From the NCBI RefSeq assembly GCF_007570825.1, contig NZ_SUNB01000005.1, forward strand, positions 1 to 64,000: 64,000 bases of DNA. The letters are read 5' to 3'. The position numbers and the translations under genes are program-made. Shown here piece after piece: positions 22,008-30,230 of this stretch. Source of the DNA: Pleionea sediminis (GTDB taxonomy: Bacteria > Pseudomonadota > Gammaproteobacteria > Enterobacterales > Kangiellaceae). The notes under the pieces are model-generated. The model was given only the letters and a program-made list of their open reading frames with translations, did not search any database and was not told the DNA's origin. The number at the start of each line of letters is the position of its first letter. The first letter of the stretch is position 1.

Positions 22008-22061
22008 CTTTAACAAGAAATAGAAATAGAAATAGAAATAGAAAAAGTAGCAATGTTATTT
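22008..22061 (+). repeat. Terminal attC with GAAATA tandem repeat
   Basis: Left arm CTTTAAC at 22008-22014, core GTTATTT at 22055-22061, but the middle is a run of about four GAAATA units (22017-22044) that cannot form the usual hairpin. It marks the end of the array. Confidence 0.65.
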
Positions 22062-22205
22062 ATTTGAGTATCGGTCTTTTTAAAAATATAACTTAATATT
22101 TTGTTCTATAAAAGCTTTTAGTTTTTGGGGTGTTGAAAACACTACAGTGTACTTTGCTACATAAGCAGCAAAGCACAAGGAGAATTAATATTTTTAATCG
22201 ATAGC

Positions 22206-24542
22206 TTACTCGTCGTGACCTAGGATATGATTTAACTCGGCTTGAGCACCTTCGTATTTACTGATCACTTTTTCTAATTTGTTTCGATGATAATACCAGA
22301 CGGCAAATGAAAATAAGCCAAACGCAGAGAAGAAAAATAACGTCATGTATAAATAAAACGAAGGTTTTTCTGGAGATACAATATTGATTGAAAACTCTCG
22401 TTTCCCAACACCAGACTTAGAGTGGAACATTATTCTTATTAAATGTTTACCACTTGGCAGCTGTGCGAAGTGTATGGAATCTTCGGAGTTTAAATTAACC
22501 ATCGGATTATTGTTCAGCGAGTAAGATATGTTTGATGGAAACTGTGAAAGATGATTGACACCAAAAACTTTTAGCGAAACCGGTGTTCCGTAGTCTATTT
22601 CGCTAGGAACTTCTGTCTTGGTATATAACGGTAAGCTTACAGGTTCAGCGCTGAAGTCAAAGTTATTGATTTCACTCCATCCATTGGTTCCGCCTGAAAA
22701 CAAAACATCTTCACTTAATGAAAGAGAGTTTCGCAAAAACTCAGACGGGAAGAGGCCGCGTTTTCTGTCGAAGTTCTTAAACCAGTCGGAAGCTGATGTT
22801 TCCAAGTAAGAAATACCGTTGAGGGTAGAGAATATTATTTTGCCACTATCAACCAGATGCTCAATATCAGTGATGGTGTCGCTTAACAAATTACTGTTAA
22901 ATGTCGTAAAGTTTTTATACACAGAGCCATTTTTAAGAATAAAGATGCCTTTTGATTGTGTGCCGACATATAGGGCATCATCCACCTGTTTTAAGCTCCA
23001 AATGACATGCTCGGGTAAGAATTGAGTTACTTCACGATTGGCCGTAACATTAAACAATCCATCCGTCGTTCCAATCCACAATTCATTCGAATTGGCGACT
23101 TCTAAACTTGTAATTGTTTGGCTTTTTAATCCTCGGTCAGAATTAATCGTCTTACGCTGCTTTAAGTTCAGGTCGAAAATAAAGACGCCGTGGCTGTCAG
23201 TTCCCACATATATATTTTGACCGTCAGTCTTTAAACTCAAGACAACTTCATTGGGCAGTAAGTTAGTTATTTTATTCGAGCCAGGATTAAACACGGTGAG
23301 TCCTTTAAAATGCCCAAGCCAGAGTCGACCATAATTATCTGGAATCATCGAAAGAATATTTTTCGAGGGCAGTCCCGAAACTTGAGTAAGTCGGCCATTG
23401 TCATTTTCCCACAGACCGTCACCATCTGAAGCAATCCATTTTTTGCCATTAAGCGATGTAATCGAGTGATAATGTGTACCAGGCTTGCCTTTAAAATTTT
23501 GTATGTTCAATCGATTCGGCGCTAATTGAAAAACGCCATTGTCTCGTGTGGCTGCCCAGGAGATACCCGAGGCATTATCGTGCGCAATGCTTAAAATGTA
23601 ATTATTCGCAAAATATCGTTTGCACTGGTTAAAGTTTAAAAGGTTTTTGTCACACTCAAGCAGTCCGTTTTGTGTTCCCAGCAAAAAGGTTTCTTCAGTC
23701 ATTTTGAAAGAATACACCGTGTCGTCGGTTAGAATCGGCGTTAGCGCTTGAGATTGTTCGTCATAAACCTTTAATCCATCGGAAGTACCGATGTAAATTT
23801 TATCGTTTACTCTATGAAATGTTTTTACGGCAACATGGTTGAGTGCAGACAGGCCCTTGGGCTGCGATTTGGAAAATCGAATTCCTGATCGGGTGCCGAG
23901 TAATAATCCACCAGAACCTCTCAGTGGCATAATGGCCGTAATATTGTCTTTAAACGTCAGTTTATTTAATTCGTTGAAGTTTTCATCAAACAGATACACT
24001 TCATTGCGAGAAGCAACGGCAATTTTATTATCGTCAATGTTATACAGCCCGTTTAAGTTAACTGTTTTACCACTGAGGAGAGTCTTTACGACACTACCAT
24101 TTTGAATGACCTGTAAGCCCTTACCATCATTAAAGCCCACCCAGGCCTTGTACTCTGGAGGATGATTTTGATCCCAGGCAGGGGAGGTCTTCACAAGAAT
24201 GGCATTAACTTGCGTCCCATTGATGCTATTAGAATTTGGATCGAGAGATTTTTGAAAATGCTCAAAACTTTCGCCGTTGTATCGACTCAGTCCGTTGTAG
24301 GTCGCAATCCATAGAAAACCATGGTCATCTTTAAAAATACTTGGCGATCGGTTAGATAATAATCCAGATTCAACTGTAATGTGCTTTGTACTTACGGTTT
24401 GTTTCGGTGCATTGTCAGCTTGCAGGTGGGTGCACAGAGCCGCCACAGTTACCAATAAAAGTTGGTACCGCTTCTCTTGTTGTGCTGCCCGCTTCCTGTG
24501 ATCTTGAAACACCCGATAAAGCTTTTTGAGTATTGTTGTCAT
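22206..24542 (-). CDS. Two-component-type beta-propeller sensor lacking an output domain, 778 aa
   Basis: After an unusually long basic N-terminus and a hydrophobic segment (YQLLLVTVAALCTHLQA) come repeated Reg_prop blades (for example LWIATYNGLSRYNG, LWLGHFKGLTVFNP, LWIGTTDGLFNV), a Y_Y_Y-like Ig domain (about residues 640-730) and one membrane helix (FYLYMTLFFFSAFGLFSFAVWYY, quoted in part). The protein stops after a short linker at LNHILGHDE. In relatives HDxLTGLPNR would begin a GGDEF domain there, so the output domain seems cut off at its first residues. The start overlaps the upstream gene by 128 bp and may be further downstream. Confidence 0.85.
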   Translation of the reverse strand: MTTILKKLYRVFQDHRKRAAQQEKRYQLLLVTVAALCTHLQADNAPKQTVSTKHITVESGLLSNRSPSIFKDDHGFLWIATYNGLSRYNGESFEHFQKSLDPNSNSINGTQVNAILVKTSPAWDQNHPPEYKAWVGFNDGKGLQVIQNGSVVKTLLSGKTVNLNGLYNIDDNKIAVASRNEVYLFDENFNELNKLTFKDNITAIMPLRGSGGLLLGTRSGIRFSKSQPKGLSALNHVAVKTFHRVNDKIYIGTSDGLKVYDEQSQALTPILTDDTVYSFKMTEETFLLGTQNGLLECDKNLLNFNQCKRYFANNYILSIAHDNASGISWAATRDNGVFQLAPNRLNIQNFKGKPGTHYHSITSLNGKKWIASDGDGLWENDNGRLTQVSGLPSKNILSMIPDNYGRLWLGHFKGLTVFNPGSNKITNLLPNEVVLSLKTDGQNIYVGTDSHGVFIFDLNLKQRKTINSDRGLKSQTITSLEVANSNELWIGTTDGLFNVTANREVTQFLPEHVIWSLKQVDDALYVGTQSKGIFILKNGSVYKNFTTFNSNLLSDTITDIEHLVDSGKIIFSTLNGISYLETSASDWFKNFDRKRGLFPSEFLRNSLSLSEDVLFSGGTNGWSEINNFDFSAEPVSLPLYTKTEVPSEIDYGTPVSLKVFGVNHLSQFPSNISYSLNNNPMVNLNSEDSIHFAQLPSGKHLIRIMFHSKSGVGKREFSINIVSPEKPSFYLYMTLFFFSAFGLFSFAVWYYHRNKLEKVISKYEGAQAELNHILGHDE

Positions 24543-24885
24543 TTGCTTCGCTCTGGCTTTTAAAAACTACTATATAAGTAGGAAGTCTTGGATCTTCTGG
24601 GTTTCTTTTCGTTGCCCATGTTTGTCTGAGTAAATCACCGTATTGACTCCCATACTTTGCAGTAAGTCCGGCAGCATAATCATCGACCTGTTCGTCGCTG
24701 AATAATAGGGCTCCTACGTTTGTCCCGCCCAATGCGCACTCGGTAAAAACTTCTACCTGAAGATAGCTTCCGTCTGGTAGAAGTAAATTTGCACTCATAT
24801 CTGCTACTTCTGCACGGTCTTCTGCGACGCTATTAGTAGCAAAATTCACAAACAAAAACAAAAGGATTGAGTTTAAATATTTCAT
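24415..24885 (-). CDS. Exported protein of unknown function, 156 aa
   Basis: Signal peptide in residues 1-21 (ending SVA) and an acidic mature part containing two Cys (FTECALGG and GNCGG). The last 40 residues overlap the start of the propeller sensor in another frame. ATG 24885 is chosen over a start 36 bases upstream because it begins the signal peptide. The C-terminal Ser/Asn/Gln-rich part is low complexity. No family recognised. Confidence 0.65.
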   Translation of the reverse strand: MKYLNSILLFLFVNFATNSVAEDRAEVADMSANLLLPDGSYLQVEVFTECALGGTNVGALLFSDEQVDDYAAGLTAKYGSQYGDLLRQTWATKRNPEDPRLPTYIVVFKSQSEANDNNTQKALSGVSRSQEAGSTTREAVPTFIGNCGGSVHPPAS

Positions 24886-25453
24886 TTTGAGAGTCCCTAA
24901 ACCAAGGTATATGTGTGACATTCTATTTATCTTTGACGAGAATTACTATTTATCATTCATTCGAGATATAAAGGTTTGAGTAAATATCACACAAATAGTA
25001 TTAGAACTCACAAAAACTCGAAAGCTTTTTCGACCTCCTTTAGCTCAAAATTAGAAACAGTAAGTTAATGATGCTCAAAATATGGACTAAAAGAATAGTC
25101 TGCGTGAGCATTATACCATTTGTTCATCTGCATTCTGAATTTGCCTTGCACTAAAAGTTGATTGTTTTGGTTGTTTATTAATATTTGAAATAAAGAGTTG
25201 TTTGATTTTTGCTCTGTAAAGCACAAAATTTAATCTTTCGATATTTTGTGGTAATTTGTAACCGTACAACTTTGTACACGGTTGTTTTTTGAACGTTCCT
25301 AGTTCGCACGAAACTTCTCTATTTAGTGATGAATTTATCAACAATCCTAGCTGTCATTGCAGAATCACGGTTGAGTGAAAATTATTCAGTTAGTGTGCTG
25401 GAGGAGTTCGCAGGTCTTCATTGGGAGGTTTTGAGGGTGTTAGCCATTCGTAA
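24886..25453. other. Gene-poor stretch
   Basis: AT-rich sequence without a convincing gene. A 77-codon frame on the - strand (25111-25344) has no ribosome binding site and unusual composition. A TTGTACACGGTTG region near 25268 shows short inverted symmetry only. Confidence 0.6.
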
Positions 25454-25738
25454 ATCTATCTGATAAATAATGAGGTAACACTCGTTACAGAAAGTAGTAT
25501 TTGGAATAATGGTAAAGTTAGGAGTTATAGTGAGGCCCTTCCTGATAAAAAATACCTCTACAAGCAACCGTGGGCTTGGCAACGTGGTAGAGGAATTGGT
25601 TGGGCGTTTGGGAATGTCAAGGTTGGAGCATTCGAGAACATACAGTATAGAATTCGGTTTAAAATTAAAGACGATACTTTGCTAGGTTATAAACCGAGGT
25701 TGGTATTTTTAACTACGGAAGCCTTGAATGATACATGA
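25454..25738 (+). pseudogene. 5'-truncated gene remnant of unknown family
   Basis: A frame of 94 codons is open from a TAA at 25451 to TGA 25736 with coding-like composition (KKYLYKQPWAWQRGRGIGWA, IQYRIRFKIKDD) but without any ATG or GTG start near its beginning. It looks like the 3' end of a gene whose first part has been lost. No family recognised. Confidence 0.5.
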
Positions 25739-25877
25739 CAATCCGAGGCGAATAAGACATGAAGGCATGCTCGATGTTTCCTACGTTATTTACGAGAGAA
25801 TCTTGTGAATGCAAAAGATAGGCTGGATCATCCAGTAAAGAGCAAGCGACAACTTTTGGATCTGGATTTAGTTTCTG

Positions 25878-26225
25878 ATGAAAAATCGTTTGAACTTACT
25901 CTTTATTTGTAGTCGTAATCAATGGCGAAGTCCTACTGGCGAGGAAATCTGGAGAAGGCGTCCTGGTTTTAATGCTCGCTCGGCAGGAACGAGCCCTAGT
26001 GCAAGAAAAACAGTAGGCCCGGCGGATATCCGCTGGGCGGACTTTATATTTGTTATGGAAAAGAAGCACAAGAATAGGTTGTTAGCCGAGTTTACTCGTA
26101 TGATGGATCATAAGCGGTTATATATTTTAGACATTCCTGACGAGTACCAATACATGGATCCTGAGTTGGTGGACGAACTTGAGTGTAAGGTCTCTGATAT
26201 CCTGGAACGAGAGGAAAACTCTTAA
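25878..26225 (+). CDS. Low-molecular-weight phosphotyrosine phosphatase-like protein, 115 aa
   Basis: The N-terminal loop ICSRNQWRSPT has the C-x5-R-S/T active-site signature of LMW phosphatases (Cys about residue 11, Arg 17). The DIPDEYQYMDPEL segment (about residues 85-97) supplies a candidate general-acid Asp. At 115 residues it is shorter than standard LMW-PTPs (about 150) and matches the short subgroup annotated as LMW phosphatase family. It stands alone with no kinase or exopolysaccharide gene nearby. Confidence 0.85.
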   Translation: MKNRLNLLFICSRNQWRSPTGEEIWRRRPGFNARSAGTSPSARKTVGPADIRWADFIFVMEKKHKNRLLAEFTRMMDHKRLYILDIPDEYQYMDPELVDELECKVSDILEREENS

Positions 26226-26663
26226 CTCGATTATTTAGTTCGGGTGTTGTGCAATTTCTTATGACATTGTTTTTTTAGTGCTTGTTTCGAGGCGGCCTTT
26301 TATGTGTCTGTTGTACTACTTATGCTTGATTTTTAAACAGAGTAGTTTCATTTTCTATCAGACATGTTCATTAAGGAAAGACAATCAAATTGCTGTATTA
26401 AATAAGTTGGGCGCAAAGCTGGAATTCTCAAGTGGAAAAATTCTGGTGTTGGGATTTAAAAAAAGCCCCTTTCGGGGCTTTAAGCACAAAATCACAAGAA
26501 TCTGGGGATACTGTTGTTTTTATTCGCATAGCCCCATTATTGATAATTGCGAAATATCAGTGCCAGAGCACTCTTTGCCTTTTGGTCCTACCAAAATTCT
26601 TTGAACAAGCGACACAAAAATCTCTGTGTTCGCAGACTGCTTCGTCAACGCTTTGGAAATTAA
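26226..26663. other. Gene-poor stretch with a possible short Cys-rich frame
   Basis: Apart from the terminator at 26462, the - strand holds an open phase from about 26657 to TGA 26558 reading NFQSVDEAVCEHRDFCVACS. It has a HRDFCVAC zinc-binding look but no start codon. It could be a frameshifted remnant or a small protein translated after the DUF2158 gene. No + strand gene is convincing. Confidence 0.4.
26462..26481 (-). terminator. Terminator downstream of the DUF2158 gene
   Basis: Stem AAAGCCCC/GGGGCTTT with loop TTTC. On the - strand it is followed by a T run, so it should end transcription from the 26664-26864 gene. Confidence 0.8.
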
Positions 26664-26864
26664 TTATGCGCGCATTAGCATTTCTGGTTTGAAGATTTCT
26701 TTCTTTAGAGTTGTGCCGACAAACCATTTACAGACGACATCTTTTTCTTCTGCACCGCTGTTCATTAATTGTTCTTTTGTTGTATCGGGTAGCTCTTCAA
26801 CAATTCCGAAAATGGTCATTTTGGTACCACCGGATTGAAGTCTTACCGTATCGCCTCTTCTCAT
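26664..26864 (-). CDS. DUF2158 (YodC-like) protein, 66 aa
   Basis: The opening RRGDTVRLQSGGTKMTI and the later CKWFVGTTLKKEIF match DUF2158/YodC proteins, small predicted beta-barrels with a GD-V-LKSGGP-MTV start and a C-x-WF strand. ATG 26864 has GAGG seven bases upstream. Another ATG lies 12 bases earlier. Function of the family is unknown. Confidence 0.85.
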   Translation of the reverse strand: MRRGDTVRLQSGGTKMTIFGIVEELPDTTKEQLMNSGAEEKDVVCKWFVGTTLKKEIFKPEMLMRA

Positions 26865-27629
26865 GTTAAGCCTCATCTTTGTTTATTTTTATTAAAGTAT
26901 GAATCGCAACACTTTCGAGGTTGAATTTATTTAATCTGGCGATAAATTGCTGTGCAAATCTTAGGAATAGTTTGTGACTCGATGAGATATATAATAAAAA
27001 CAAAGAGTTACATTTGTATGTAATTTATACGTTTTATTGTGTGAGATATTTAAATGACTAACTATGAATTGAGACACATAAAAGTTTCATCAATTGAGAC
27101 TTGGCTACAATATCTTTTCGATGGATTCTTGTGCATTGAATGGCGGTTTTGCTGGATAAATATCAATCAGTAACAATCTTTTTAGCGCGCAATGAGCTTG
27201 GTTTTTTTTAATCTTTTTGAGGGTTGATATTCAAAAAAATTTCGTTGTTTGAATGTCAAATAATTATTGAGAGTTGATTTTTCTTGAACGATTATTGACC
27301 GTAAAAATGAAAGGAATATTGAATTTAAAATAGACGGTTTTTTATTTTATGGTTAAAAAGCAAACAGAAGCTTTTATCTGAAATATAGGTGTATGATTGT
27401 CGGTTGACTTTTTTTGAACAGAAAACGAATACTAGAATCGATTGAGAAAATTCAAATAAAAGATGTCAGTGAGTATTAGGAAAATCGTGAGCGACGATAA
27501 AGGGCTGTTAACTGGTCGCGTCATTGAGGTGTGGTATTGTATAAAAGTGCAAAATAGGCATTGAGTTCTCAATTGAAAGGTAAAGCACAATTAACCCAGA
27601 TGAGATAAATCTTAAGTGAGGCAATTTGA
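26865..27629. other. Long AT-rich non-coding stretch
   Basis: 765 bp without a gene. It contains two copies of GTTGAyTTTTyTTGAAC (27273-27289 and 27403-27419) and a weaker one at 27223. The role is unknown. They may be regulator sites or chance in AT-rich DNA. Confidence 0.5.
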
Positions 27630-27971
27630 ATGTTTGGATTAAAGAGAGCCATCAGAAATTACATTGAAAGGCTGCCTGCCGAATTAGGTCAGTTTGGCGA
27701 GCCTCCGTATACCAGAGAGCAAGTTGATGTTGCGGTTAGAAGAGCGAGTTTAAATGATAAACACATTCACTATGCTTATTTTATTCATTGTAATCAAATG
27801 CAGCATGTGAATGGCATCGGAGTAGATAATGGAAGTTGTACTGATATGAGAGGGACGATTGAATCTGCCATAGCTCCAGGGTTTTTGAGTAGTCTAATTT
27901 TAGGGGCTTCTTTTGGTGGCAGTAGCGATTCTTCTGGTGATTCATGTGATTTCAGCGGTGGAGCTGAATAG
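27630..27971 (+). CDS. DUF6559-like protein, 113 aa
   Basis: The N-terminal 60 residues (MFGLKRAIRNYIERLPAEL, YTREQVDVAVRRASLNDKHIHYAYFI, quoted in part) match the pattern MFGLFKRWAIRRYVRKL...YTPAQV...AGLN..FICYA of DUF6559 proteins. The C-terminus is a Gly/Ser/Asp-rich tail (GGSSDSSGDSCDFSGG). ATG 27630 follows GTGAGGCAATTTG. The role is unknown. Confidence 0.7.
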   Translation: MFGLKRAIRNYIERLPAELGQFGEPPYTREQVDVAVRRASLNDKHIHYAYFIHCNQMQHVNGIGVDNGSCTDMRGTIESAIAPGFLSSLILGASFGGSSDSSGDSCDFSGGAE

Positions 27972-28283
27972 CTTGACTGCTTAAGTTAGAAAAGTAATCA
28001 ACCCGCCAATATGCGCCTAAAGTTGGCTTTTCTTTAATGGTTATAGGCGGGAGTGTCATCTAATGGCTGTCTCCAGCATACCTACTTAATACTTTGTTCT
28101 TTTTTTATCCTCCGAATAGCGAAAAAGCTCCGATTTTTCCTATCTCAATAGTGTGATGAAATACCCAGATTTTGAATGTCTCCATTCGTGCATTATTTAC
28201 ACTCCTTCCCCGGAAGCCTTTGATAGCAAGGGCTAGGTTCAGAGTCTCCTTTGGACAAATGCATGTGAATATTTACAAATCGG
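27972..28283. other. Intergenic stretch
   Basis: No gene seen. An imperfect hairpin with CCCGCC and GGCGGG ends (about 28003-28053) may be a terminator for the 27630 gene, though it lacks a good T run. Confidence 0.5.
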
Positions 28284-28311
28284 TTTACAGTATATCGCGC
28301 CAAGTTATAAT
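28284..28311 (+). promoter_or_regulatory. Sigma70-type promoter
   Basis: TTTACA (28284-28289) and TATAAT (28306-28311) are separated by 16 bp. It lies 41 bp upstream of the small gene at 28353. Confidence 0.7.
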
Positions 28312-28352
28312 GCAGGCCGTTTTTAAGAAGCAATCGCATTCAGGAGATTTCT

Positions 28353-28565
28353 TTGAAAAATTTGGTATCATCATTTCGAACTATGTTGTCAGGCGGCGTA
28401 CACGACCGACCTTTATACTTAGCCCCGATTAGTCAGGCTAGAGACATAGTGCCAGAAAGAGATTTTAGTTACATCTCGAAAGAAGAGAGCTCTTCGGATG
28501 TGATGGATATGGGATACCAAGTTAACTCTTCCATAGAGATAACCATCGGATACAAAGGATTTTAA
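28353..28565 (+). CDS. Orphan small protein, 70 aa
   Basis: A TTG start at 28353 has CAGGAGATTTC directly upstream, a promoter before it and a strong terminator after it, so it is a complete small transcription unit. The product has no signal or membrane segment. It contains LSGGVHDRPLYLAPIS and ends INSSIE-like strands then TIGYKGF. No family recognised. ATG 28383 is an alternative start. Confidence 0.6.
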   Translation: MKNLVSSFRTMLSGGVHDRPLYLAPISQARDIVPERDFSYISKEESSSDVMDMGYQVNSSIEITIGYKGF

Positions 28566-28935
28566 TCCACCCTTACCTGAATCGGGGTGTTTTAGTCGAT
28601 AATCCGAAATTCCTATTCTGACTTTTTTAGGCGACCCATGTGGTCGCCTTTTTTGTTGTTAATCTCTACAAAATCATTTGCTTTGCTCATTGTCTTAAGT
28701 GCTTTAAGTCGAACTTCTGTCTCCAAAACACAAAATTCAACGACCTATCGTTCAATTTAACAAAGCATATTAAAAACAATAGCTTGTATTACAGTATCTA
28801 AGCATTGAGTGCGTTGGCTATGTTGGATCAGTCAATAAGATAGCAAAACTGACTTGGTCTATAATTTATAGGTTATCTTATCCGACAATTCGCTTAAGTA
28901 TCTATCGATAAACGTATTTAACAGGTTTTTCAGCC
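28566..28935. other. Intergenic stretch
   Basis: Contains the terminator at 28629 and about 280 bp of AT-rich DNA before the solute-binding protein gene. No gene and no clear promoter consensus seen. Confidence 0.5.
28629..28655 (+). terminator. Rho-independent terminator
   Basis: Stem AGGCGACC/GGTCGCCT, loop CATGT, then six T. Ends the 28353 gene. Confidence 0.9.
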
Positions 28936-30177
28936 ATGCAACCAAGGTTCATTCACTTTATTTTTGTTTCCGCAATCTGGCTGTGTACCTCCGTATCAAG
29001 CGCAAAAATAGAGATTCCTTTCTACACGCCTAGTGGGGCAACGACAGAGTCGTCAAGAACCTATAAAGAACTTGTCGATATCTTTGAATCTTATAATCCG
29101 GACATAAAAATTCTGTTTCGTCCGGCAAACAATTACAATGATGTGTTAAACACAGTTATTGCCCTGGCAAAACGAAAGAAAAGTTCAGGCGTGTCTATCA
29201 TCGAAATTTCTGAACTATTAACGCTCAAAGATTCTGACGCGATCATACCTCTGGACGCTTTTATAGCAAAAAGACGCAGTTTCCTCTCGCAATTTAAACC
29301 TGCATTCTTAGAAAATAGCTACGCAGAAAATGGTGCTCTATACGGTATTCCTGTATTTCGAAGTACCCCGGTGATTTTATACAATTTAGACTTACTCCAA
29401 ACTGTCGGTGTTGGTAAAAGTAATTTACCAAAGTCTTGGGATGAATTAACGGAACTGTTAATTCAACTGAAAGAGGAAACAGGACGAGCTCAGTTTACCT
29501 TACCGGGCGATTGGACTGAATGGATATTTGAAGCCTTTGTTATCCAAAATGGAGGTGCTCTTGCCAATCCAAGTAACACAGAAGTTTGGTTTGATAAACC
29601 GACAACGATCGAAGCGTTAAGTTATTGGAAGATGCTTAATCAGAAGGGGCTTTTGAGGCAAATGCGAAATTGGAAAGGTTCACTTAACTATTTTACCTAC
29701 TTTGGTAAAAGTGCTGTTACCTATTATTCTTCAGGTGGAATGCATTTTGTCTCTGAAAAGGCAAAGTTCAACTGGACCAGTAGTTTTATGCCTAAAAATG
29801 TTCAGTTCGGTACTCCAGTGGGTGGTGCAAACTTATTTATTTCAAAGCATATGAGTGAGAGAGAACAAGAGGCCGCTTGGACTTTTGTTGAGTTTCTTTT
29901 GCAAACAGAAAATCAGGTTAAAATCAGTAAAGCAACAGGCTATTTTCCGGTGACCGAAGCGGCGTTTGAAACACCTGAACTTAAAAGAGTCTACGAAGAC
30001 CACGCTTTTGCTGTTAACAAAGAGCAACTGGAATTTTCTCGACCTAAAATAATGACCAGAAACTATGTAAAAGTTAGAGAGTTATTAAAAGAAGCAATTA
30101 ATGATGCATTAAACAATGATATGTCGGCCAAAGCGGCATTAGAGAAAGCACAAAAAAAGGCTCAAGCTTGGCTTTAG
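28936..30177 (+). CDS. Extracellular solute-binding protein family 1 (UgpB-like), 413 aa
   Basis: Signal peptide in residues 1-23 (ending SSA), then an ABC-type binding protein fold: LVDIFESYNPDIKI, IPLDAFIAKR, GIPVFRSTPVILYNLDLL, PKSWDELTELL and an ending KAQKKAQAWL, as in glycerol-3-phosphate and sugar binding proteins. No permease or ATPase gene is nearby. Instead it is followed 53 bp later by a membrane c-di-GMP protein with a periplasmic domain, so it may act as a sensory binding protein. The ligand is unknown. Confidence 0.9.
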   Translation: MQPRFIHFIFVSAIWLCTSVSSAKIEIPFYTPSGATTESSRTYKELVDIFESYNPDIKILFRPANNYNDVLNTVIALAKRKKSSGVSIIEISELLTLKDSDAIIPLDAFIAKRRSFLSQFKPAFLENSYAENGALYGIPVFRSTPVILYNLDLLQTVGVGKSNLPKSWDELTELLIQLKEETGRAQFTLPGDWTEWIFEAFVIQNGGALANPSNTEVWFDKPTTIEALSYWKMLNQKGLLRQMRNWKGSLNYFTYFGKSAVTYYSSGGMHFVSEKAKFNWTSSFMPKNVQFGTPVGGANLFISKHMSEREQEAAWTFVEFLLQTENQVKISKATGYFPVTEAAFETPELKRVYEDHAFAVNKEQLEFSRPKIMTRNYVKVRELLKEAINDALNNDMSAKAALEKAQKKAQAWL

Positions 30178-30230
30178 AAAGAAACAATTTTCGACCCAAT
30201 GAGTAGAGCCCGTTAAATCCCGAGTAATTT

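Larger units (their letters stand above)
1..22061 (+). mobile_element. Integron gene cassette array (distal part, no integrase in window)
   Basis: Forty-odd attC-like sites alternate with single small genes, nearly all on the + strand. Each site has an RYYYAAC left arm just after a stop codon and a GTTRRRY core just before the next start. This is the layout of a chromosomal (sedentary) integron. Cassettes are typically 300-600 bp. No tyrosine recombinase gene and no attI are visible, so the integrase end must lie to the left of the window. The array stops at about 22061, where chromosomal genes on the - strand begin. Decay is concentrated after 18.6 kb. Expression of most cassettes is unknown because few have recognisable promoters. 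Confidence 0.95.

Noticed and set aside
1-22061. Regularly spaced palindromic repeats suggesting a CRISPR array
   Set aside because: The repeats are attC sites of varying sequence and length separated by genes, not identical repeats with short spacers. No cas genes.
1-22061. Integron integrase gene within the window
   Set aside because: No open frame has tyrosine-recombinase motifs. The orientation of attC sites places the integrase left of position 1.
25111-25344. 77-codon frame on the - strand
   Set aside because: No ribosome binding site, no coding-like composition and nothing recognisable.
26278-26692. Two overlapping + strand frames of 86-108 codons
   Set aside because: They cross the terminator hairpin at 26462 and lie antisense to the Cys-rich frame. 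Composition is not coding-like.
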